Shown piece after piece: positions 24,944-34,141 of a stretch of 64,000 bases of DNA; positions within the stretch are counted from its first letter, which is position 1; every line of letters begins with the position of its first letter. The position numbers were made by a program, and so were the translations under genes. The notes beneath the pieces are model-generated. The model was given only the letters and a program-made list of their open reading frames with translations. It was not told the DNA's origin and searched no databases. This stretch comes from an uncultured Treponema sp. (GTDB lineage Bacteria; Spirochaetota; Spirochaetia; Treponematales; Treponemataceae). Location: the NCBI GenBank assembly GCA_946411505.1, contig CAMKEG010000005.1, positions 1 through 64,000 on the forward strand, read 5' to 3'.

Positions 24944-26364
24944 AGGGCCGCCTCCATTTTTTTTACTATTTGCGCGATTTTGTTTTTTTGAATGCCCGAA
25001 TAGTTTATCACAAAGTCCGCGCGCGAGCTTTGGTCTTTTGGCTTATTGTAATAAAAATCGCTAAGCAAGGCAACATTTATTCCTTTTTCCGACAGGCGGC
25101 CCTGGAGCTTCTTGCCGGATTCAGTTGACTTGATTCGCAGAATAAAGTGCAGGCCGGAATTTTCTTCAAGGATTTCGCAGCTCTTTGAAAGGCGGCTGGC
25201 GCTCAAGGCGCGAATCAAGTCGTTGCGAAGATTGCGGTAATGGTTTTTCATTTTTGTCAAATGCTTTTCGTAGTGGCCTTCGTCTATGAAGCGCGCGAGC
25301 GTGTATTGTTCAAACGCGGAGACAGGGCAGGAATAAAAGCCGTTTTTTTTGTAATATTCTTGAACCAAGTTTTGCGGCAGAATCATGTATGAAATTCTTA
25401 TTGACGGAGCGAGCGTCTTTGAGAACGTGTTGATGTAAATCACGTGTCCGCGCGTTTTTTCCGAGGCGGCCGCCGCGCTAAAGAGCGGCTCTATTGGCTT
25501 TGCGTTGAAGCGAAATTCCGAGTCGTAGTCGTCTTCGATTATGAAGCGCTTTTTTTCGCTCGCCGCCCATTCCAAAAGCTCAAAGCGGCGGGCGTAGGGC
25601 ATTACGATTCCTGTCGGAAAATGGTGCAGGGGAGAGACATGGACGATTTGCGCGTCCTTAAGCCTGCTTGTCTTTATTCCGCTTTTGTCCAGGCTGGCCG
25701 CCACGCATTTTGCGCCGCACAGCTTTGCCACGGAAGCGAATTGCCGGTAGCCGGGATTTTCCACGGCGTATGTTTTGTCCGCTCCAAAAAAGTGGACCAG
25801 CTGCGTGTACAAAAAATCAGTTCCCGCTCCGATGACTATTTGCTCGGGGCTGGCCTCAATCATCCTAAAGCGGCGCAAGTGGCGGGAAATGGCTTTGCGC
25901 AATTCGTCCGCGCCGCCGCTTGGAATTTTTTGCAGGAGCCGCTCGTCGCCGGAATTCAAGACTTGCCGCATAAGGTGGGCCCAAAGGCTGAATGGAAATT
26001 TTTCAAAGTTCGTGGAATTGCTTTTAAAGTCCGCAAGCCAATTGGCGTCCTTGCCCTTTTGCGGCTCCTCGGCGCCTTGCGGAATTTTTCGCGCCGCGTC
26101 CGCCAAGAATGTTCCGCCTGAAGGAATTCCCTGCGCGAAGTATCCACGCTTTTCTTCCGAATAAATGTAGCCTTCGCTTATTAGGCGGGCGTAGGCGTTT
26201 TGCACGGTGATTTCGCTTACCTTTAAGTTTTGCGCCAGGGCGCGGCGGGAAGGCAGGCGCTCGTCGGCCGCTATGCTGTTGGAGACGATTTGCCTTTTTA
26301 TAGAGCTGTACAAAAAGTCGGAAAGGCCTTGGCCCTTTCTTTTGCTAAAATCAATCGTTATCAT
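24937..26364 (-). CDS. pdxR: MocR-type transcriptional regulator (GntR HTH plus aminotransferase-like domain), PdxR
   Basis: A 475-residue MocR protein. The N-terminal GntR winged helix (about 10-75: SIAADERLPSRRALAQNLKVSEITVQNAYARL) is followed by a PLP-binding fold-type I domain. FIIEDDYDSEF carries the cofactor-contacting Asp, and the PLP-binding Lys is expected in YINTFSKTLAPSIRISYM. Members that regulate vitamin B6 synthesis are called PdxR. The divergent neighbour is pyridoxal kinase, so control of B6 salvage by PLP is the natural reading. A TATAAT box lies 5 nt before the ATG, predicting a leaderless mRNA, and a palindrome at 26393-26409 overlaps the -35 region. Confidence 0.88.
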   Translation of the reverse strand: MITIDFSKRKGQGLSDFLYSSIKRQIVSNSIAADERLPSRRALAQNLKVSEITVQNAYARLISEGYIYSEEKRGYFAQGIPSGGTFLADAARKIPQGAEEPQKGKDANWLADFKSNSTNFEKFPFSLWAHLMRQVLNSGDERLLQKIPSGGADELRKAISRHLRRFRMIEASPEQIVIGAGTDFLYTQLVHFFGADKTYAVENPGYRQFASVAKLCGAKCVAASLDKSGIKTSRLKDAQIVHVSPLHHFPTGIVMPYARRFELLEWAASEKKRFIIEDDYDSEFRFNAKPIEPLFSAAAASEKTRGHVIYINTFSKTLAPSIRISYMILPQNLVQEYYKKNGFYSCPVSAFEQYTLARFIDEGHYEKHLTKMKNHYRNLRNDLIRALSASRLSKSCEILEENSGLHFILRIKSTESGKKLQGRLSEKGINVALLSDFYYNKPKDQSSRADFVINYSGIQKNKIAQIVKKMEAALC

Positions 26365-26392
26365 CTGGCATTATAAAAATTTATTAAAATTG

Positions 26393-26409
26393 GGTATATG
26401 AATGATACC
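26393..26409. promoter_or_regulatory. Candidate PdxR operator
   Basis: GGTAT (26393-26397) and ATACC (26405-26409) form an inverted repeat with a 7-nt spacer, in the 83-bp gap between pdxR and the pyridoxal kinase gene. It overlaps the presumed -35 of pdxR. The short arms make chance occurrence possible. Confidence 0.4.
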
Positions 26410-26447
26410 AGTTTTTCGCTAGATTTACAAGCATAGGAGATTAAAAA

Positions 26448-27287
26448 ATGGCTCAGGATCACAGACTTCTTACAATTCAGGACATTTCTTGCGTGGGACA
26501 GTGCTCGCTCACTGTCGCCCTTCCAATCGTCAGCGCTTGCGGAATAGAGACCGCGATTTTGCCAAGCTCGGTTCTTTCCAACCATACTGGAAAGGGCTTT
26601 GGCGCCTGGACTTTCCGCGACCTTACCGACGAAATGCCAAAAATTCTTGACCAGTGGCTCAAGGAAAAAATTGACTTTGACGCCTTTTACACGGGCTACG
26701 TTTCCAAGGCCCAAATTCCCCACATCCTTGACATATTCCAAAAAGCCGCCCGTCCAGGCGCCGTCAAAATCGTAGACCCGGCGATGGCCGACAACGGAAA
26801 GCTTTACGCCGGCTTTGACGCGGACTTCCCCAAGGAGATGGCCCGCCTTGTGGCTGTTTCCGACTACGCGCTTCCCAACCTTACGGAAGCCAGCTTCTTG
26901 CTTGGCCAGGAATACATCGAAAGCGGCTACGACAAGGCTTACATTGAAAAGACAATCGCCGGCCTCCACAAGCTGGGCGCCAAGAACGTAATTTTGACAG
27001 GCGTAAGCTTTGAGCCTTCAAAGTTGGGCGTGGCCGTTTCCGACGGAAGCAGGATAGACTATTACTTTAACGACCGCCTGCCCGCCGCCATGCACGGAAC
27101 CGGAGACGTTTACGCGTCCGCCTTTGCCGGCGCCCTTTTGCGCGGAAAGACGGTCTTGGAAGCCGCCGCCATCGCCGCCGACTTTGTGCTTGAGTCGATG
27201 AAAAAGACGCTTGGAGACGATTCGCATTTTTACGGCGTTAAGTTTGAAAAAGCGATTCCGTTCCTTGTGAATAGACTAGAAAAATAA
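26448..27287 (+). CDS. pdxY: Pyridoxal/pyridoxamine kinase
   Basis: A 279-residue ribokinase-fold enzyme that phosphorylates B6 vitamers to give PLP or PMP. N-terminal QDISCVGQCSLTVALPIVSA forms the substrate end. The C-terminal MHGTGDVYASAFAGALL carries the catalytic Asp in the GTGD anion hole. VDPAMADNGKLY contacts ATP. It resembles the PdxY-like kinases of Firmicutes and treponemes. The ATG has AGGAG. It is divergent from pdxR, and the serine acetyltransferase gene follows 24 bp downstream. Confidence 0.93.
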   Translation: MAQDHRLLTIQDISCVGQCSLTVALPIVSACGIETAILPSSVLSNHTGKGFGAWTFRDLTDEMPKILDQWLKEKIDFDAFYTGYVSKAQIPHILDIFQKAARPGAVKIVDPAMADNGKLYAGFDADFPKEMARLVAVSDYALPNLTEASFLLGQEYIESGYDKAYIEKTIAGLHKLGAKNVILTGVSFEPSKLGVAVSDGSRIDYYFNDRLPAAMHGTGDVYASAFAGALLRGKTVLEAAAIAADFVLESMKKTLGDDSHFYGVKFEKAIPFLVNRLEK

Positions 27288-27311
27288 TTTCTATTGCGCT
27301 ATTCTAAAAGA

Positions 27312-28268
27312 ATGTCAGAAAGCGCCGGGCAGCTTGAGACGCGGGCGATTCGCGGAATAATCGAGCACTACAAAAAAGAAGAATTTTTCATCAATAAGAC
27401 TGACGACGAAGTTGAAATTGACGTTGTTTTGATTCAGGGCTTGATAGAAAAATTTTTTAGGATTTTGTTTCCCGGATATTTCCGCGAGCGCGAATACAAG
27501 GCGAGCGATTTGGAAAACTACATCTCCGTCTTGTGCCGCGAAGTCATGCTGGCCTTGAACAAGCAAATATTTTTGGCTCTCAAAAAGCTGCCTCAAAACA
27601 AGGGCGCTGCGGAAGGAAAGCTCCGCGAGCGCTCGCTTTTGATTACCCATGAATTGTTTGACAGAATTCCGCGCGTTCGCGAATTTTTGGAAAGCGACTT
27701 GCAGGCCGCCTACGACGGAGACCCCGCCGCCTTTGACAAGACCGAAATAATTTTGTCATACCCCGGCTTTTACGCAATCGCGGTCAACCGCCTTGCCCAT
27801 GAACTTTTTGTTCTTGGAGTTCCGCTGATTCCCAGAATTTTGACCGAGGCCGCCCACAGCCGCACGGGAATCGACATCCATCCCGGCGCCACGCTGGGAA
27901 AATATTTTTTCATCGACCACGGAACTGGAATAGTCATCGGCGAAACCACCGTCATCGGCGAGCATGTGAAGGTTTACCAAGGCGTCACCTTGGGCGCGCT
28001 GAGCACAAACGGCGGCCAGCAGTTAAAGGGCGTCAAGCGCCATCCTACAATCGAGGACAATGTGACAATTTATTCGGGCGCGTCGATTTTGGGCGGCGAC
28101 ACAGTTATAGGAAAAAACTCGGTGATTGGCGGCAACACCTTTGTGACAAAGTCGGTGGCGCCGGAAACAATCGTCAGCATTAAAAACCAGGAGCTTAAAT
28201 TTAAGCCGGCCGCCAGGAGTGTCTCTCCCCAGGAAGAGGTTGAACTTCAGCGGGCAATGTGGATATAA
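27312..28268 (+). CDS. cysE: Serine O-acetyltransferase (EpsC/CysE type)
   Basis: About 318 residues. It transfers acetyl from acetyl-CoA to L-serine, the entry step of cysteine synthesis. The C-terminal left-handed beta-helix holds HPGATLGKYFFIDHGTGIVIGE and YQGVTLGALSTNGG, with the catalytic His/Asp pair. The N-terminal helical part is longer than in E. coli CysE, as in EpsC proteins. ATG at 27312 is chosen over TTG at 27294. There is no SD; TATTCT lies 6 nt upstream, so an internal leaderless promoter is possible despite the short gap after the kinase gene. Downstream is an amino-acid binding protein. Confidence 0.9.
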   Translation: MSESAGQLETRAIRGIIEHYKKEEFFINKTDDEVEIDVVLIQGLIEKFFRILFPGYFREREYKASDLENYISVLCREVMLALNKQIFLALKKLPQNKGAAEGKLRERSLLITHELFDRIPRVREFLESDLQAAYDGDPAAFDKTEIILSYPGFYAIAVNRLAHELFVLGVPLIPRILTEAAHSRTGIDIHPGATLGKYFFIDHGTGIVIGETTVIGEHVKVYQGVTLGALSTNGGQQLKGVKRHPTIEDNVTIYSGASILGGDTVIGKNSVIGGNTFVTKSVAPETIVSIKNQELKFKPAARSVSPQEEVELQRAMWI

Positions 28269-28298
28269 TTAAAGTCTTATAAAAAAGTAGGGGAATGT

Positions 28299-29081
28299 AT
28301 GAAAAAAATCGCTTTGTTCATCTTTGCGGCTTTTAGCTTGCTTTTTGTTTCATGCAATGGCGTTGGACGCAAAAACTTGCTTGACAAAATAAAGGAGAAG
28401 GGAGAGCTTGTCATCGCGACGGAAGGAATTTGGCCGCCTTTTTCTTTTCATAACGACAAGGGCGAGCTGATTGGCTTTGACGTCGAAGTCGCTAAAAATG
28501 TTTGCCGTCGTCTTGGAGTGGCTCCAAGGTTTGTCGAGGTTGAATGGGAACGAATATTGCCCGGCATTGAGAGCGGCATTTATGACATCGCCTTTAACGG
28601 CGTCAATATTATAGAAGAGCGCAAGGAAAAGTTTTATTTCACAAAGCCTTACGCCATCGAGCATACCGTCTTAATCACCCACAAGGACAATTATGAAATC
28701 AAGTCCTTCGCCGACTTGAAGGGCAAAAGCTGCGCCAACGCCTCCAACAGCTGGTATAATTTTTTGGCCGAGCAATACGAGTCCTATTTGATTATAATCG
28801 ACTCCTTGGAGGAGGAAATGGATTTGGTTTCGCAAGGCCGGGCCGAAGCGACCATCAACGCCGACGTAAGTTTTTATGACTATTTGGCCAGCCATCCGGC
28901 CGCTCCGTTGAAAATTGTGGACATGATTGACGAAGCGCACTTTATCGGAGCGCCGTGCCTTAAGGACCCCAAAAACCTTACTTTTATTCAAGCGGTTGAC
29001 GAGGCCCTTGACGACATGCGGCAAAGCGGAATGTTGACGGCCATCTCAAATAAATATTTTGGAAAGGATTTGACTGAATGA
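28299..29081 (+). CDS. Amino-acid-type solute-binding lipoprotein (family 3)
   Basis: A 260-residue extracytoplasmic binding protein. The lipoprotein signal ends LLFVSC (Cys about 19). The mature part starts ELVIATEGIWPPFSFHNDKGELIGFDVEVAKNV-like, the classical family-3 signature (given here in parts: EGIWPPFSF, GFDVEVAKNVCRRLG), and later YDIAFNGV and SFADLKGKS. Close relatives bind cystine or polar amino acids. No ABC permease or ATPase gene is next to it; instead its stop overlaps the ATG of an IT-superfamily permease (ATGA). Placement after cysE hints at a sulphur amino acid, but this is inference. Confidence 0.9.
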   Translation: MKKIALFIFAAFSLLFVSCNGVGRKNLLDKIKEKGELVIATEGIWPPFSFHNDKGELIGFDVEVAKNVCRRLGVAPRFVEVEWERILPGIESGIYDIAFNGVNIIEERKEKFYFTKPYAIEHTVLITHKDNYEIKSFADLKGKSCANASNSWYNFLAEQYESYLIIIDSLEEEMDLVSQGRAEATINADVSFYDYLASHPAAPLKIVDMIDEAHFIGAPCLKDPKNLTFIQAVDEALDDMRQSGMLTAISNKYFGKDLTE

Positions 29082-30388
29082 AATTTATTGTTCTTGCTTT
29101 GGCCCTTGTGATGTACGCGCTTGTCATTGTGTTCCAAGACAAGAAAATATTGTGGTCCTTGGGGGCCGCCGCCGTCGCGATTGTTTTGGGAAGCGTTTTT
29201 CCGGCCGACGTCTTTGAAGGAAGCGGCAGAGCTTTCGCGCTTTGCCATTCGGCGCGTGACTTGATAAACTGGAACGTCCTGATGATTTACATTGGCTCCA
29301 TGATTATCGCCGCGCTTTTCATTTATTCAAAGGCGCCGTCGCGGGTTGCCGACGCAATCATAGGCCTTTCGCCCAACACCGGGATTGCGATAGTTTTGAT
29401 TTTGGCGATGACGGGAATCATTTCAATTTTTGTGGAGAACGTGGCGACCGTATTGGTGATGGCTCCCATCGCCTTGGCCTTGTGCAAAAAGCTGGGCCTT
29501 AAGCCCGTCAATTTTATGATGGGCCTTGCGGTCATGTCGAATTTGGAAGGAACTGCCACGCTTGTGGGCGACCCGCCCTCAATGATTTTCGCCTCCTTCG
29601 CGGGCTACACTTTCAACGACTTTTTTGTCCACGACGGAAAGATTTCGGTTTTCTTCTTCATTCAAGCCGGCCTTCTTGTGGGCTGCCTTTTCTTTTATTG
29701 GATTTTTAGGGGCGCCAAGGACAAGGTTCAGGCGGAAAAAACGCAGGTTGTCTCTTTGCTTCCGTCGGCGCTTTTGCTTTTGATGATTTTCGGTTTGGCC
29801 GCGATTTCGTTCCTCAAGATTGAATTTGTCTTTGCGAGCGGAACTTACGTCATGGCGCTAGGAATTTTGGGCCTGCTTTGGCACCGTTTTTGCCAAAAGA
29901 AATCGTGGAGGGAGATTTGGGGGCTTGTAAAGGGCCTTGATTGGGAGACGATTTTTTTCTTGATAGGAATTTTTGTCGTGGTGGGCGCCTTGAGCGAGTC
30001 CGGCTTGTTGGCGGATTTCGCCGCCTTTTTGGCAAAGTGTACCAAGGGAAGCAAGTTGGCTGCCTTTGTCTTGATTTTGTTGGTTTCGATAATTTTGTCC
30101 GGCTTCATTGACAACGTTCCGTACATAATCGTAATGCTCCCTGTGGCCTCGGCCTTGGCAAAATCGGTCGGAACCTCGCCGGAACTTTATATGTTCGCGC
30201 TTTTAATCGGCTCGTGCCTTGGCGGAAACTTGACGCCTTACGGCGCCAGCGCCAATGTCGTGGCCATGGGCATCGTAAAGAAAGAGGGCTATCCGATGAC
30301 TTTTGGTTCATGGCTAAAAATGGGCGCCCCTTTCACCCTTTTGACGACAGCCGCCGGAGCCGTTCTCCTTTGGCTGGTTTGGTCTTGA
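29078..30388 (+). CDS. IT-superfamily permease (SLC13/ArsB/NhaD-like)
   Basis: A 436-residue membrane protein with about 11-12 helices. The paired intramembrane signatures of the ion-transporter superfamily are visible: ENVATVLVMAPIALAL with NLEGTATLVGDPPSMI, and in the second half FIDNVPYIIVMLPVASAL with CLGGNLTPYGASANVVAMG. This fits ArsB/NhaD/CitM-type secondary transporters. It is translationally coupled to a binding-protein gene, an unusual pairing; binding-protein-dependent secondary carriers are known in the related TRAP system. The substrate could be an amino acid, a dicarboxylate or ions. Confidence 0.87.
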   Translation: MKFIVLALALVMYALVIVFQDKKILWSLGAAAVAIVLGSVFPADVFEGSGRAFALCHSARDLINWNVLMIYIGSMIIAALFIYSKAPSRVADAIIGLSPNTGIAIVLILAMTGIISIFVENVATVLVMAPIALALCKKLGLKPVNFMMGLAVMSNLEGTATLVGDPPSMIFASFAGYTFNDFFVHDGKISVFFFIQAGLLVGCLFFYWIFRGAKDKVQAEKTQVVSLLPSALLLLMIFGLAAISFLKIEFVFASGTYVMALGILGLLWHRFCQKKSWREIWGLVKGLDWETIFFLIGIFVVVGALSESGLLADFAAFLAKCTKGSKLAAFVLILLVSIILSGFIDNVPYIIVMLPVASALAKSVGTSPELYMFALLIGSCLGGNLTPYGASANVVAMGIVKKEGYPMTFGSWLKMGAPFTLLTTAAGAVLLWLVWS

Positions 30389-30422
30389 TTTTTATAGCAA
30401 AGCCGCTGGCCAACCGAGAAAA

Positions 30423-30496
30423 AACGGCGGAAATAACAAGGGGGGCACCTAAGGCTTTTTTTCGTCGCTGGGACCCGCCTTGTTATGTCCGCTGTT
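30423..30496. repeat. Long palindromic intergenic element with shared 26-bp core
   Basis: The 19-bp arms at 30423-30441 and 30478-30496 match at 17 positions. The interior carries, at 30456-30481 and in reverse orientation, the 26-bp core also found at 6456-6481. It lies just before the promoter of the ABC permease genes. Confidence 0.75.
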
Positions 30497-30502
30497 TTCA
30501 TG

Positions 30503-30531
30503 TTGATTAAAACGCCGATATTTACTATAAT
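30503..30531 (+). promoter_or_regulatory. Promoter of the Lol-like permease operon (leaderless)
   Basis: TTGATT (30503-30508), 17 nt, TATAAT (30526-30531), then nine bases to the ATG at 30541. No SD is present. Confidence 0.65.
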
Positions 30532-30540
30532 ATTCTCTCT

Positions 30541-32022
30541 ATGTTTACGTTAAAGTTCGCGTTTAAAAACATTGTCTCTCGAAAAAGTTCGCTCGTAATA
30601 ATACTTTTCATCGCGTTTTCAATCGCGGCCCTTGTCATGGCCAACGCGGTTTTTGACGGAACCAAGTCCGGCATAGAAAAAACTTTCAGCCAAAATTTCA
30701 CCGGCGACATCGTGATAAGGCCCAAGGCGCAGTTTCCGATGAGCTTGTTCGGAGACGAGACTCCCATTACAGGAAATTTGAGCGAGCTTCCCCAGCTGAT
30801 TCCTTACACCGACATTTATTCGTATGTTTCAAATTCCGACTTGATAAAAAAAGCCGTTCCGCAAATCACGGGGCAGGCTGTTCTGCGTTTTGACGACAAC
30901 AACTACGCGGCTTTTTTCTTTGGAGTTGACGCGCAATCTTATGTTGAATTGATGTCTGGAATTAAAATTTTGGAAGGCCGGCCTTACGGCGACGACGACA
31001 ACGCCTTGATGCTTTCAAGCACGATGCTTCAAAAAATTTCCGAGGAATGCGGCGTCTCTCCAAAGGTGGGCGACCAAATTCAATTGGCCGCCTTTACCGG
31101 CTCCTCTTACACTTTGCGCGCGGCCACTTTGAGCGCCGTATATGAATACGCAGTCCACAACGACTTGCAGGATAAAATTCTTTTGATAAATCCCGACGTC
31201 CTAAGGCCGCTCATCGGATTGAACTCGACGGAAATAGACCCCAGCTTGTTCACCAAGGAAAATTCCGGCTTGCTTGAAAATCTTGAGGAAGACGGCATTG
31301 ACAGCCTGTTTGGCGAAAGCGAGGACTTTGACGCCGACGGCCTTGAGACGGACGAAATTTTTGCCCAGGACGATTCGCAAGCCCAAGAAACGGCGGCGCA
31401 AGTTGTCGAGCCCGCCCAAGCTGTTAACGAAGAGACGATTTGGAATTACATCGTATGCTCCGCAGCAAGCGGCGTTCCCGCCCGTTACGCGATTAGAAAG
31501 CTTAACCGCGAGTTTGCCAAGCGTGAGTGGCCCGTCCAAGCGGTTGACTGGCGCGCCGCCGCGGGCATGGCCGCGCAATACATTTACTGGATGCGCCTTA
31601 TCTTTAACATCGGCCTTATCGTCATAATCGGAACAGGCTTCATCATCGTGAACAACACTTTGGTCATCGCGGCGCTCGACCGCTCTAAGGAAACCGGAGC
31701 GCTTAGGGCGATCGGAGCGGGGCGGCGCTTTGTGGCCTTTGAATACCTTGCCGAAACTTTGATGCTTACGATTGCGGCCGGCGTTTTAGGCTGCGTCTTG
31801 GGAGTTGTCGGAAACTGCTTTTTGTCCAACGGCTCAATTCATTTTAGCAACTCTTATTTAATCCAGCTTTTTGGCGGCGACACTTTGAGAACGGTTGTCC
31901 GCTTTTCGAATATTTTAAGCGGAATGCTTTTGTCCTTGCTCCTTGCTTTTGTGGCGTGGATTTATCCTGTCAAAATTGCCTTGAACACAAGCCCTGTCGC
32001 CGCGATGGAGGCCGTCCGTTAA
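30541..32022 (+). CDS. ABC transporter permease, FtsX/LolC-E family (first)
   Basis: A 493-residue permease with one N-terminal helix (about 18-38), a large periplasmic MacB-PCD-like domain, and three C-terminal helices (IGLIVIIGTGFIIVNNTLVI, TLMLTIAAGVLGCVLGVVG, SGMLLSLLLAFVAWIYP). RSKETGALRAIGAGRR is the cytoplasmic coupling segment. An acidic insert (about 240-295, rich in Asp/Glu/Ala/Gln) interrupts the periplasmic domain and is unusual. Next come a second permease and a LolA-like protein; the likely ATPase is the convergent gene at 35534. Together they suggest lipoprotein release from the inner membrane. Confidence 0.87.
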   Translation: MFTLKFAFKNIVSRKSSLVIILFIAFSIAALVMANAVFDGTKSGIEKTFSQNFTGDIVIRPKAQFPMSLFGDETPITGNLSELPQLIPYTDIYSYVSNSDLIKKAVPQITGQAVLRFDDNNYAAFFFGVDAQSYVELMSGIKILEGRPYGDDDNALMLSSTMLQKISEECGVSPKVGDQIQLAAFTGSSYTLRAATLSAVYEYAVHNDLQDKILLINPDVLRPLIGLNSTEIDPSLFTKENSGLLENLEEDGIDSLFGESEDFDADGLETDEIFAQDDSQAQETAAQVVEPAQAVNEETIWNYIVCSAASGVPARYAIRKLNREFAKREWPVQAVDWRAAAGMAAQYIYWMRLIFNIGLIVIIGTGFIIVNNTLVIAALDRSKETGALRAIGAGRRFVAFEYLAETLMLTIAAGVLGCVLGVVGNCFLSNGSIHFSNSYLIQLFGGDTLRTVVRFSNILSGMLLSLLLAFVAWIYPVKIALNTSPVAAMEAVR

Positions 32023-33326
32023 TGAAAAGCCTTTACTTTAGTTTTGCCGTTAAATCTTTGGCCTGCCGCGCCAAGCAGTACAAGTCGCTTTTTGCCGTTT
32101 GCGCCGTTGGCGTCTGCGTGATGCTTTCTGTCTTGATGGTCACGGACGGAATGCTTGATTCGATGACAGAAAAAATGCGCCAGTATTACGGCGGCGACTT
32201 TATGATTTTAAGCGACAATCCTCTTTTGAGCAATTATACAGATGTTATGGAGGCCTTGCGGGAGATTCTTCCAAAAGACGCGGAAGTTTCTTATCGCGAC
32301 AAAAAGGACTCGGGTGACAAAAGCTTGTTTTTTGAGGGAGCCAGCGTCCGCCAACGTTCCCTGCAAGGCGTCAATTTTGCAATGGAAAAAGCGCTTTTTG
32401 ATAATTTTAATTTTGTTGAAGGCGGCGCGGAAGAAAGGCCGGAGCATGATTCGATTTTAATTTCAAAGCCCGCCGCGGACAAGTTGGGCGTTCATATTGG
32501 CGACAACGTCGTTTTGTTGTTAAAGACGCCATTCGGCTACCAAAATACAGTCGACCTTGTGCTGACAGGAATTTTTCAAGATTCTTCCGTTTTTGGAATG
32601 TACACCGCGTATTTGGATTATGAAGCCTTTAGAAAGGCGCTTGGCTTTGCCGCTTATGACACGCCGGAATTGTCATATAAAATGATAGACAAGGTTTGCG
32701 TTTATTATCCCGGCGGAGCTCCGAGCAAAAATGAGTTGCTGAGGGTTTATTCAGAATTGCAAAAACGCTTTGATATGTTTCCTTTTAGTTTTGACAAAAG
32801 TGATTGGCAAAATTATGAAACTCCGGAAGAAAAAAGAGTGTTTGCGATGATTCCTCTTGCTGCCAATGTCTCCGATTTGCAAAAGCTTTCAAACGCCTTG
32901 CGCGCGATTGTCGCTCTTGTCGTGGTCATGCTTGTGGCAATCATTTCCGTCGGAATATCAAGCACGTTTAGGGTGATTGTCTTGAAGCGCGCGGTGGAGG
33001 GCGGAACTTTCCGCGCTTTGGGAATGAAGCCAAGCGGACTTATGGCCCTTTATTTTGCCGAGATTTTGCTTTTGCTGCTTTCCGGAACGGCTGTTGGTTT
33101 TGCCGCTTCGCTTGTGATTGTCAAAGCGGCCTCCGCTTACAACCTTTCGTTCATCTCCGGCTTTGACCTATTTTTGACCGGCGGCCGCCTGGCGCCATCC
33201 CTTTATGCTGGGGAAGCCGCCGTTTTGGTAGGAATTATATTCGTAACCACTTTGGGCGCCGTGTTGTTTACTTTACGAAAGCTAGTTCACATAAGCCCGG
33301 TCGGCGCCCTTGCCACTGTAAGTTGA
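32022..33326 (+). CDS. ABC transporter permease, FtsX/LolC-E family (second)
   Basis: A 434-residue partner of the preceding permease with the same plan: N-terminal helix, periplasmic domain, and three C-terminal helices after LKRAVEGGTFRALGMKPSG. The ATG overlaps the upstream TAA by one base (TAATG), so the subunits are translationally coupled and probably form a heterodimer. The longer reading from 31956 overlaps the upstream gene and is rejected. Confidence 0.88.
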   Translation: MKSLYFSFAVKSLACRAKQYKSLFAVCAVGVCVMLSVLMVTDGMLDSMTEKMRQYYGGDFMILSDNPLLSNYTDVMEALREILPKDAEVSYRDKKDSGDKSLFFEGASVRQRSLQGVNFAMEKALFDNFNFVEGGAEERPEHDSILISKPAADKLGVHIGDNVVLLLKTPFGYQNTVDLVLTGIFQDSSVFGMYTAYLDYEAFRKALGFAAYDTPELSYKMIDKVCVYYPGGAPSKNELLRVYSELQKRFDMFPFSFDKSDWQNYETPEEKRVFAMIPLAANVSDLQKLSNALRAIVALVVVMLVAIISVGISSTFRVIVLKRAVEGGTFRALGMKPSGLMALYFAEILLLLLSGTAVGFAASLVIVKAASAYNLSFISGFDLFLTGGRLAPSLYAGEAAVLVGIIFVTTLGAVLFTLRKLVHISPVGALATVS

Positions 33327-33352
33327 CGCCCCGGATGTTTTAGGAGATTGAT

Positions 33353-34141
33353 ATGAAGAAGATTTTTGGAATAGCTCTTTTTTTTGTTTTGACGTCGCCT
33401 TTTTTCGCGCAGAAGATTCCCTTGGCTCAAGCCCAGGAAATTCTAAAGAAGGTTGACCTTTCCACAGGATATTTTGGCAGCGACTTTACCGGCGAATATG
33501 TCCTTGTCCAAGAAAAGCCCGGCCAGGGAAACAGCATCACAAGCGCGATAATGCACCGCCGCGACTCAAAGTCGATGTGCACAATCCGCATCACCGGCCC
33601 AGACTCCGACAAGGGCAAGGGCTACGTTCAGTTTGACAAGAACATCTGGTTCTATGACCCCTCCAACAAGCAGTTCACTTTTACCGCGCCAAGGGACAAG
33701 TTTCAGAACACAAACGTAAATAATTCCGACCTTCGCCCCCAGCATTATTCAGACCTTTATGACATTGTGGACGCTGAATATGTTGACTTGGGAAAGCTTG
33801 ACTGCGTGTGCTTCAGCTTGAGCGCAAAAAAATCGTCGTCAAACGAAGTTGACTATCCTTCAATAAAAGTTTGGGCGACAAAGGACGACTGCCTTACTAG
33901 AAAGCGCGAGGATTACAGCCTTTCCGGCCAGCTCTTGCGCGTTTCCGCCATTCCCAGCTATCAAAAGGTGGAGGGCCGTTCCGTTCCTTCAAAGATGGTC
34001 ATTCAAGACCGCTTGCGGGGCCAAAAGATTAATGGAAAGATAAAGTATGAGAGCACGCAGATAACTGTGTCCAATGTATCTTTTCAAAAGTTGGGAGATG
34101 TTGTATACTCTAAGCAATATCTTGAAAACATGAGCCTTTAA
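33353..34141 (+). CDS. Outer membrane lipoprotein-sorting (LolA-like) protein
   Basis: A 262-residue exported protein with a signal peptide (first 20 residues, ending PFFAQ). The mature part is a LolA/LppX-like half-barrel: FTGEYVLVQEKPGQG, SMCTIRITGPDSDKGKGYVQFDKNIWFYDP and later YPSIKVWATKDDCLTRK match the sorting-protein family that follows MacB-like permeases. It is expected to carry lipids or lipoproteins across the periplasm. SD AGGAG is present. It is the third gene of the operon, with one base between its stop and the next ORF's ATG. Confidence 0.85.
   Translation: MKKIFGIALFFVLTSPFFAQKIPLAQAQEILKKVDLSTGYFGSDFTGEYVLVQEKPGQGNSITSAIMHRRDSKSMCTIRITGPDSDKGKGYVQFDKNIWFYDPSNKQFTFTAPRDKFQNTNVNNSDLRPQHYSDLYDIVDAEYVDLGKLDCVCFSLSAKKSSSNEVDYPSIKVWATKDDCLTRKREDYSLSGQLLRVSAIPSYQKVEGRSVPSKMVIQDRLRGQKINGKIKYESTQITVSNVSFQKLGDVVYSKQYLENMSL

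Noticed and set aside
26361..26969. 202-codon ORF antisense to the pyridoxal kinase gene
   Set aside because: Covers the pdxR-pdxY intergenic region and a strongly supported gene; composition is that of a shadow frame.
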